Assembly: GCF_020171745.1 (NCBI RefSeq)
Contig: NZ_JAIVAH010000012.1
Location: 62,001 to 126,000, forward strand
Length of the DNA stretch: 64,000 bases
Direction: 5' to 3'
Source of the DNA: Prescottella equi
Lineage (GTDB): Bacteria > Actinomycetota > Actinomycetes > Mycobacteriales > Mycobacteriaceae
The position numbers and the translations under genes are program-made. Under the pieces are notes generated by a model that ran no database searches, had not been told where the DNA came from, and saw only the letters and a program-made list of their open reading frames with translations. Below are positions 58,709 through 64,000 of this stretch, one piece after another; position 1 is the stretch's first letter, and each line of letters opens with the position of its first letter.

Positions 58709-59461
58709 ATGGCACCGATCGTCGAGAAGGCAGCCACTCTGCTGGCACTGCACCAGCCCGGTAATCCCGTGATCCTCCCGACGGTCTGGGATGCATGGTC
58801 GGCCAACCTGGCCGCCGGGGCCGGATTCGCGGCATTGACCGTCGGAAGCCACCCGGTCGCCGACTCGGTGGGTCGGCCCGACAACGAGGGCATGTCGTTC
58901 GCGGAGCTGACGACGCGCGTCGCGCAGATCACCGCGGCGGTGGACCTGCCGGTCTCCGTCGACATCGAGGCGGGCTACGGCCTGCAGCCGCAGCAGCTGA
59001 TCGACGGTTTGGTCGAGGTCGGCGCGGTGGGCCTCAACATCGAGGACACGGTGCACAGCGAGGGCGGCCGGCTGCGCGAGCCGCAGGAGCACGCGGACTT
59101 CGTCGGCGGCCTGCGCAGTGCGGCGGACGCGGTCGGCGTGCACATGGTCGTCAACGCGCGCACCGACCTGTTCATCAAGCAGGTCGGCGACGAGGCGGAC
59201 CGGGTCGAGCGGGCCATCGCCCGGCTCACCCTGTGCGCCGAGGCCGGGGCCGACGTGCTGTACCCGGTCGGGTTCCACAGCGACGAGGTGTACCGGCAGC
59301 TCACGTCGGCACTGCCGTTGCCCGTCAACGCGATTGCCGACCCGGTGCGCGGCGGGAAGGCCGACTTCGCTGCCCTCGGGGTCGGCCGGGTCAGCTTCGG
59401 CCCGCTGCTGCAGGCCGCCCTGGCCGTCCGTGCGAACGAGCTCCTCGCCCGCTGGCAGTAG
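58709..59461 (+). CDS. Isocitrate lyase/PEP mutase superfamily protein
   Basis: A 250-residue TIM-barrel enzyme: NPVILPTVWDAWSANLAAGAGFAALTVGSHPVADSVG, LPVSVDIEAGYG (metal Asp/Glu), VGLNIEDTVHSEGGRLREP and HMVVNARTDLFI. It lacks the KKCGH-type motif of true isocitrate lyase and is closer to oxaloacetase/phosphonopyruvate hydrolase-like relatives. It cleaves or hydrolyses a 2-oxo or carboxy substrate that cannot be named. It follows TetR by 47 bp and may be co-transcribed. ATG 58709. Confidence 0.88.
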   Translation: MAPIVEKAATLLALHQPGNPVILPTVWDAWSANLAAGAGFAALTVGSHPVADSVGRPDNEGMSFAELTTRVAQITAAVDLPVSVDIEAGYGLQPQQLIDGLVEVGAVGLNIEDTVHSEGGRLREPQEHADFVGGLRSAADAVGVHMVVNARTDLFIKQVGDEADRVERAIARLTLCAEAGADVLYPVGFHSDEVYRQLTSALPLPVNAIADPVRGGKADFAALGVGRVSFGPLLQAALAVRANELLARWQ

Positions 59462-59483
59462 CGCGGCCGGAAGCTCTTACGCG

Positions 59484-61661
59484 TCAGCGGTTCTCGGCGT
59501 AGGCCTTGAGGTGCGCGACCTGGTCGGGATCCAGCGATGGGCGCACCTTCTCCCGTGCGGCCGCGACGTCGGCTGCCGTCACGTCGGCGGCGTCGACGTC
59601 GCGGCGCATCGCCGCGAGCGCGGCCTCGCGCAGCACTGCGGAGCAGTCGGCGGCGGAGTAGCCGTCGAGGTCCTCGGCCAGGTCCGTCAGGTCGACGTCG
59701 TCCGCGAGCGGCACCGACTTGCCCGACGTCCGCAGAATCTCCTTGCGCGCGTCCGCGTCCGGCGGCGGCACGAACACCAGGCGCTCGAGCCGGCCGGGGC
59801 GCAGCAGCGCGGGGTCGATGAGGTCGGGCCGGTTGGTGGCACCGAGCACCACGACGTCGCGCAGCGGTTCGACGCCGTCGAGTTCGGTGAGCAGCGCGGC
59901 CACGACGCGGTCGGAGACGCCGGAGTCGGAGCTCTGTCCGCGGCGCGGGGCGAGGGCGTCCACCTCGTCGAGGAAGATCAGCGACGGCGCCGAGTCGCGG
60001 GCCCGCTGGAACAATTCGCGCACCGCCTTCTCGGACGAGCCCACCCACTTGTCCATCAGCTCGGCGCCCTTGACGGCGTGCACGCTGAGTTGACCCGAAC
60101 TGGCCAGGGCGCGAACGAGATACGTCTTTCCGCAGCCGGGCGGCCCGTACAGCAGGACGCCGCGCGGCGGGTCGACGCCCAGACGGGCGAAGGAATCGGG
60201 GTGCTGCAGCGGCCACAGCACCGCCTCGGTGAGCGCCTGTTTGGTCTCGATCATGTCGCCGACGTCGTCGAGGGTGACGCTGCCGATCGCGAGTTCCTCG
60301 GTGCCCGAACGCGACAGCGGCCGGATCACGTCGAGCGCGCCCACCAGGTCGTCCTGTGTCAGCTTCGGTTCGGCCTTGTCGCTACTCGCGCGGGACGCGG
60401 CGCGCAGGGCCGCCTCCCGGCACAGCGCGGCCAGGTCGGCGACGACGAATCCCGGTGTTCGCGAGGCGATTGCGGGAAGATCGAGGTCGACGGTGGGGAC
60501 CTTGCGGAGCAGCAGTTCGAGGAACTGGCGGCGTCCGGCACCGTCGGGCAGCGACAGCGACAGTTCCCGGTCGCACAGGTCCTGGGCGCGCAGCCGGTCG
60601 TCGAGGCCCTCCGGGTGGGCGGTGGTCGCGACGAAGGCCACCGACTCGGTGTCGACGGCGCGGCGCAGCTGGTCGAGGATCAGCGTCGAGACGGGTTCGC
60701 GGGTGGCCGGCAGCAGCGCGTCGATGTCGGTGACGAGCAGCACGCCGCCGGAGCGGACGGCGTCCACGGCCGCGGTGACCCGCTCGAGCCGCGACTGTGC
60801 CTCGGACGCACCGACACCCGGACCGTCGAGTTCGACGACGCGGCGCTTGGCGAGCACCGAGCGCGCGAGCATCGACTTGCCGACACCGGCCGGACCGGTG
60901 ACGAGCACCCCGAGATGCGGTGAGGCGCCGAGCTTCTGCAGCAGTTCGGGTTCGTCGAGGGCGAGGGTCAGCCACTCCGACAGTTTCGCGGCCTGCGCGT
61001 GTGACCCGACGAGGTCCTCGACCGGCACGACGTCGGCCTCCCGCGGTTCGATCACCGTCGGTGCGGCAGTGGTCGTCGGGGCGGGGGTGGCGTGCGTGAC
61101 GCCGGCTCCCCAGCGCACCGCCGAGTTCGGTTGCACGCTCACCGGTCCGCCCGACGGGTCGACGCCGGTGACGGTCAGCAGCTCCGACGTCCAGGTGACG
61201 CCGAAGGTCCGCGAGAGGGCCTGTGTGGCAGACGTCGTGCTGGTGCCCGGGCCGAGGTCGCGCGGCAGCAGCGAGACCGCGTCGCCGACGGTGAGGACCT
61301 TGCCGAGCAGCGCCTGCCGCAGTGTCGCGTCGGAGATGGACTGTTGCGCCATCGCGGATCCGCTCACCGTGACCGTGCGCGCGCCGTACACCGCGACTGG
61401 TGCCACGACCACCGTCGCGTCCTCGCGCAGACCGGCATTCGAGAGCGTGACGTCGTCGAGCAGGGCCGTCCCGGTGGGGGTTCCGGCCGGCGCGATGGCG
61501 GCGACCGCGGCCGTGCGCCGCGCGCCGATCAGCGAGATCGCGTCCCACTCCCGCAGTCCGAGCGCCGCGAGCGCCTCCGGGTGCAGGCGCACCACCCCGC
61601 GTCGGGCGTCCGCGGCGGACGTGTTGAGCCGGACCGTGAGCGTCAGTTCGGGTGAGGTCAC
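59484..61661 (-). CDS. CDC48-type tandem AAA+ ATPase (Rv0435c-like)
   Basis: A 725-residue two-ring ATPase. An N-domain (residues 1-200) has a double-psi-barrel-like CDC48_N start (LRLNTSAADARRGVVRLHPEALAALGL). D1 has Walker A GPAGVGKS (256-263) but its Walker B is LLVTDIDAL, with Ile instead of the catalytic Glu. D2 has Walker A GPPGCGKT (506-513), Walker B LIFLDEVDAL with Glu566 and the Arg-finger region NRPDLIDPALLRPGRLERLVFV. So ATP hydrolysis is probably by D2. It matches Rv0435c, next to pssA in M. tuberculosis. Its target proteins are unknown. GTG 61661. Confidence 0.92.
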   Translation of the reverse strand: MTSPELTLTVRLNTSAADARRGVVRLHPEALAALGLREWDAISLIGARRTAAVAAIAPAGTPTGTALLDDVTLSNAGLREDATVVVAPVAVYGARTVTVSGSAMAQQSISDATLRQALLGKVLTVGDAVSLLPRDLGPGTSTTSATQALSRTFGVTWTSELLTVTGVDPSGGPVSVQPNSAVRWGAGVTHATPAPTTTAAPTVIEPREADVVPVEDLVGSHAQAAKLSEWLTLALDEPELLQKLGASPHLGVLVTGPAGVGKSMLARSVLAKRRVVELDGPGVGASEAQSRLERVTAAVDAVRSGGVLLVTDIDALLPATREPVSTLILDQLRRAVDTESVAFVATTAHPEGLDDRLRAQDLCDRELSLSLPDGAGRRQFLELLLRKVPTVDLDLPAIASRTPGFVVADLAALCREAALRAASRASSDKAEPKLTQDDLVGALDVIRPLSRSGTEELAIGSVTLDDVGDMIETKQALTEAVLWPLQHPDSFARLGVDPPRGVLLYGPPGCGKTYLVRALASSGQLSVHAVKGAELMDKWVGSSEKAVRELFQRARDSAPSLIFLDEVDALAPRRGQSSDSGVSDRVVAALLTELDGVEPLRDVVVLGATNRPDLIDPALLRPGRLERLVFVPPPDADARKEILRTSGKSVPLADDVDLTDLAEDLDGYSAADCSAVLREAALAAMRRDVDAADVTAADVAAAREKVRPSLDPDQVAHLKAYAENR

Positions 61662-61702
61662 GCCGTCCAGCCTAGTGCGACCCGTCGCGTCCCCTGTCTC
61701 CC

Positions 61703-61807
61703 CGCGTTTTGCGCACTTATCGCGCCCGCGCGCCCCTCACCCCCGCGTTTTGCGCACTTATCGCGAGTTCCGGGGTCGGGTTTCTCGCGATAAGTGCGCA
61801 AAACGCG
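61703..61807. repeat. Palindromic repeat cluster D (three 22-bp units)
   Basis: Units lie at 61703-61724 and 61744-61765 (both reverse) and 61786-61807 (forward), starting 41 and 42 bp apart. The second and third form a 64-bp hairpin with a 20-nt loop. All three have AT at the variable positions. The cluster is in the divergent gap between the AAA ATPase gene and the DUF559 gene. Confidence 0.95.
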
Positions 61808-61909
61808 AAGGGGGCGGGCTGTGGAGAAGCGTGGAGGCTGTGGATAACTCGGGGTTCGGGCCGGTTTCGGTGGGGGAGCGGTCGGCGCGGTAGGGCACCG
61901 TGATCGGTC

Positions 61910-62797
61910 ATGAGGAGGAAGAGACCCGAACTGCCCGAGGTGTTCGTCGGACGCGATGCCGTCCGTGAGGGAGCGCTGCGCCCGTCGGAGCTGCGGGGGC
62001 CGCGGGTGCGCCGACTGTTCCGCGGCGTCTACTGCCCGAACGGTGTGCGCGTCAGCCACGAACTGCGGTGCAGGGCGGCCGCGCTCACCGGAGAGGGGAC
62101 GCTGGTGCTCACCGGCAGGTCGGCGGCGGTGGTGCGGGGCGTCGATCTGGCGTCGGCGTCGGATCCGGTGGACGCCATCGCGCTCCCCGGATGCCGGGTC
62201 AACCGGCGTCCGGGATTGAACGTTCGACGCGTCGCGATCGACGCCGGCGACCACGAGCCGTGGGAGCAGATCGCGATCGCCCGCCCCGAACGCATGACGT
62301 TCGACGTGCTCTCGACGGGGCCGCTGATCCGCGCGGTCGCGGACGTCGACAGGATCCTGCGGGCGAAGCTGACGACCGAGGCGCGCATGGCGTCGTATCT
62401 CGAGGGCCGGCACGATCACGGCATCGTGCGGGCACGCGAGGCGCTGGCGCTGGTGGATCCGCGAGCGGAGTCCCCACCCGAGTCGGAGCTGCGGGTGCGC
62501 ATGCACTTCGCCGGACTGCACCCGGAGCCGCAGCTGCACATCTATGCGGACGGGGAGTTCGTCGCGCGCGTCGACTTCGCGTTCGAGGAGGAGCGCCTGG
62601 TCGTCGAGTACGACGGGGAGTGGCACGGGCAGCGCTCGGCGTTGGCGCGGGACCGGATCCGGCAGAACAAGCTCCGGAAGGCCGGCTGGCAGATCCACTT
62701 CGTCACCAAGGAAATGATGGTGAACCCGAACGCGGTGATCGACGAGATCTACGGCGCCTTCCTACAAGCCCGCAGTGGCCGGCCTCGACTCCTCTGA
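61910..62797 (+). CDS. DUF559/Vsr-like nuclease-fold protein with AbiEi-like N-terminus
   Basis: A 295-residue protein common in actinobacteria. The N-terminal half (VGRDAVREGALRPSELRGPRVRRLFRGVYCPNGV) resembles the AbiEi-type winged-helix region. The C-terminal 110 residues form a DUF559/Vsr-like PD-(D/E)xK domain: SELRVRMHFAGLHPEPQLHIYADGEFVARVDFAFEEERLVVEYDGEWHG, with the acidic residues of the nuclease core. No partner toxin is beside it. It is bracketed by repeat clusters D and E. ATG 61910. Nuclease activity is inference from the fold; target unknown. Confidence 0.82.
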   Translation: MRRKRPELPEVFVGRDAVREGALRPSELRGPRVRRLFRGVYCPNGVRVSHELRCRAAALTGEGTLVLTGRSAAVVRGVDLASASDPVDAIALPGCRVNRRPGLNVRRVAIDAGDHEPWEQIAIARPERMTFDVLSTGPLIRAVADVDRILRAKLTTEARMASYLEGRHDHGIVRAREALALVDPRAESPPESELRVRMHFAGLHPEPQLHIYADGEFVARVDFAFEEERLVVEYDGEWHGQRSALARDRIRQNKLRKAGWQIHFVTKEMMVNPNAVIDEIYGAFLQARSGRPRLL

Positions 62798-62802
62798 CCC
62801 GT

Positions 62803-62906
62803 CGCGACAAGTGCGCAAAACGCGAAAACCCGGCCCCGCCCCTCGCGTTAAGTGCGCAAAACGCGAGAAGGGGGCCGGGATTCCCGCGCTAAGTGCGCAA
62901 AACGCG
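62803..62906. repeat. Repeat cluster E (three 22-bp units, all direct)
   Basis: Units lie at 62803-62824, 62844-62865 and 62885-62906, all in the forward orientation and exactly 41 bp apart. The variable pair is AC, TT and CT in turn. The two 19-nt spacers are partly complementary to each other. The cluster fills the convergent gap between the DUF559 gene (5 bp away) and pssA (5 bp away). Confidence 0.95.
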
Positions 62907-62911
62907 GGAAG

Positions 62912-63751
62912 TCATCGCGGGCGGCGCAGGCCCAGGCGGGCGGCAGAGCGGCGGTTGCCGTTGGGGGAGCGGCGGATGGCGCGCCGCTCGGACGGCTTGA
63001 TGTCCCAGGTCTCGGGGCGGGCGGCGACCCAACGCTGCGAGTGGATCGCGAACGGGATGTGCGCGAGGTACGCGCCGACGAGCACCATCAGCAGGATGTA
63101 CGGGTAGGTGACGAGCGCGGCGGCGCCGAGCGCGACCAGCACCAAGAGCGCGGCAGCCATGTGCCCAGGCACCGACACCGACTTCATCGCGAGGGTGGGG
63201 ATACGGCTGACGATGAGCGCCGCCGACAGCAGCGTCCACACGGTGACGACGCCGATCGACGACCACCAGCCGTCGCCCCACTGGATGTAGACCGCGAGGG
63301 GCGTGAGCGCGATCAACGCGCCGGCCGGGGCGGGCACGCCGACGAAGAAGTCCTTCGTGTAGGCCGGCACGGTGTCGTCGTCGAGCAGGGTGTTGAACCG
63401 GGCCAGCCGCAGCACGATGCTCACCGCGAACAGCAGCGCGATGATCCAGCCGAAATTGTTGCCGTCGAGCAGCGTCACGTACAGCACGAGCGCGGGCGCG
63501 ACGCCGAACGAGATGGCGTCGGCCAGCGAGTCGAGTTCGGCGCCGAGCTTGCTGGTGGCGTCGAGCATGCGGGCGATGCGGCCGTCGAGCGAGTCGAGGA
63601 CGGCCGCGGCTCCGATCATGGCGAGCGCAGTCCCCAGTTCACCGTCGAGCGCGAACTTGACCGCCGACAGCCCGCTGCACAGCGCGAGGATCGTGATCAT
63701 GCTCGGCAGTAATCGGACGGCGTTGCGTCCGCTCGGGCGGGCCGGTCTCAC
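62912..63751 (-). CDS. pssA: CDP-diacylglycerol-serine O-phosphatidyltransferase
   Basis: A 279-residue membrane enzyme making phosphatidylserine from CDP-diacylglycerol and serine. The CDP-alcohol phosphatidyltransferase motif DGRIAR-x8-G-x3-D-x3-D is exact ([15 protein letters not shown], then AELDSLAD). About eight helices follow. The end [15 protein letters not shown] is basic, as in M. tuberculosis PssA. GTG 63751 overlaps the psd stop by 4 nt, so psd-pssA are translationally coupled. Confidence 0.94.
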   Translation of the reverse strand: MRPARPSGRNAVRLLPSMITILALCSGLSAVKFALDGELGTALAMIGAAAVLDSLDGRIARMLDATSKLGAELDSLADAISFGVAPALVLYVTLLDGNNFGWIIALLFAVSIVLRLARFNTLLDDDTVPAYTKDFFVGVPAPAGALIALTPLAVYIQWGDGWWSSIGVVTVWTLLSAALIVSRIPTLAMKSVSVPGHMAAALLVLVALGAAALVTYPYILLMVLVGAYLAHIPFAIHSQRWVAARPETWDIKPSERRAIRRSPNGNRRSAARLGLRRPR

Positions 63752-64000
63752 GACAGCTGCGCGAGGACGGTCTCGGCGCCCACGGTGCGCTGGCCACGCT
63801 CGACGAGCAGCGTGGTTCCTGCGGGGAAGTACGTGTCGACCCGGGAGCCGAACCGGATGAGTCCGTACGTGTCGCCGATGGTGAGCTTGTCGCCCTCCTT
63901 GGCGTCGCACACGATGCGGCGGGCGAGCAGGCCGGCGATCTGCACGACGGCGATGTCGTGGCCGTCGGGCGTCTCGAGCAGCATGCTGTTGCGCTCGTTG
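63748..64000 (-). CDS. psd: Phosphatidylserine decarboxylase, C-terminal part (5' end outside window)
   Basis: The last 83 codons of psd, beginning mid-gene at the window edge with [13 protein letters not shown]. The self-cleavage motif is FGSRVD (Gly-Ser bond that yields the pyruvoyl group), preceded by [22 protein letters not shown]. The enzyme converts phosphatidylserine to phosphatidylethanolamine. It is upstream of and coupled to pssA. Confidence 0.92.
   Translation of the reverse strand, partial: NERNSMLLETPDGHDIAVVQIAGLLARRIVCDAKEGDKLTIGDTYGLIRFGSRVDTYFPAGTTLLVERGQRTVGAETVLAQLS

Noticed and set aside
62803-62906. CRISPR array
   Set aside because: Units are only two or three per cluster, occur in both orientations, spacers are GC-rich and partly complementary, and no cas gene is present.

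Overview
The window is a high-GC actinobacterial chromosome segment. I read it as Rhodococcus-like, possibly the R. equi/Prescottella lineage. The basis is an antigen-85-type mycolyltransferase-fold protein, an F420-dependent glucose-6-phosphate dehydrogenase and other F420/flavin-type proteins, a PknG/GlnH/GlnX module, many GTG starts, and gene order. From about 8.9 kb to the right edge much of the order follows the Mycobacterium tuberculosis stretch Rv0407 to Rv0437c as I remember it: fgd1-pta-ackA-pknG-glnH-glnX-mutT3-thiE-thiO-thiS-thiG-lpqL ... thiD ... xthA-(Rv0428c)-def-Rv0430-Rv0431-sodC-Rv0433 ... Rv0435c-pssA-psd. The species call is inference; the order is visible.

Layout. 1-8.8 kb: a truncated SARP/ATPase regulator, an MFS exporter, a beta-lactamase-fold hydrolase, a HAD phosphatase coupled to a secreted mycolyltransferase-fold protein, and a nonapeptide-repeat protein coupled to an RDD membrane protein. 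8.9-16.6 kb: fgd1, a SUFU-domain protein, a deazaflavin-dependent nitroreductase-like protein, pta-ackA, ctaD and a small membrane ORF. 16.5-22.6 kb: the pknG-glnH-glnX operon, a Nudix-NYN fusion and a PPOX protein. 22.7-25.6 kb: a truncated HxlR gene between two palindromic repeats, a holin-like protein, a GT87 glycosyltransferase and a lipoprotein. 25.6-28.5 kb: thiamine genes with a TPP riboswitch. 28.5-35.3 kb: pentapeptide protein, ABC exporter, GlxA regulator, dienelactone hydrolase, M28 peptidase and adenylate cyclase. 35.4-36.9 kb: an AbiE toxin-antitoxin module with a strong palindromic operator. 37-41.9 kb: thiD, an inverted duplication of a secreted protein gene, and two tandem small acetyltransferases. 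41.8-46.7 kb: xthA, a lone Rv0428c-type N-terminal domain, def, a DUF3263 protein, a LytR_C protein, sodC and a YbdK ligase. 46.7-54.3 kb: a PAP2 protein and a six-gene Mnh/Mrp cation antiporter operon in which every junction is a 4-nt overlap. 54.4-64 kb: Nudix, a membrane protein, an MFS/TetR pair with two matched operators, a PEP-mutase-family enzyme, a CDC48-type ATPase, a DUF559 nuclease-like gene flanked by repeats, pssA and the truncated psd.

The most unusual signal is a 22-bp motif (CGCG, two variable bases, AAGTGCGCAAAACGCG). It occurs 13 times in five intergenic clusters (22.7, 23.1, 48.0, 61.7 and 62.8 kb). Within each cluster units start 41 or 42 bp apart in either orientation, so most clusters form large hairpins of 63-64 bp. 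One pair brackets a 5'-truncated gene, one cluster supplies the C-terminus of the PAP2 protein, and two clusters flank the DUF559 nuclease-like gene. I found no tRNA, rRNA, CRISPR array or recognisable insertion sequence.
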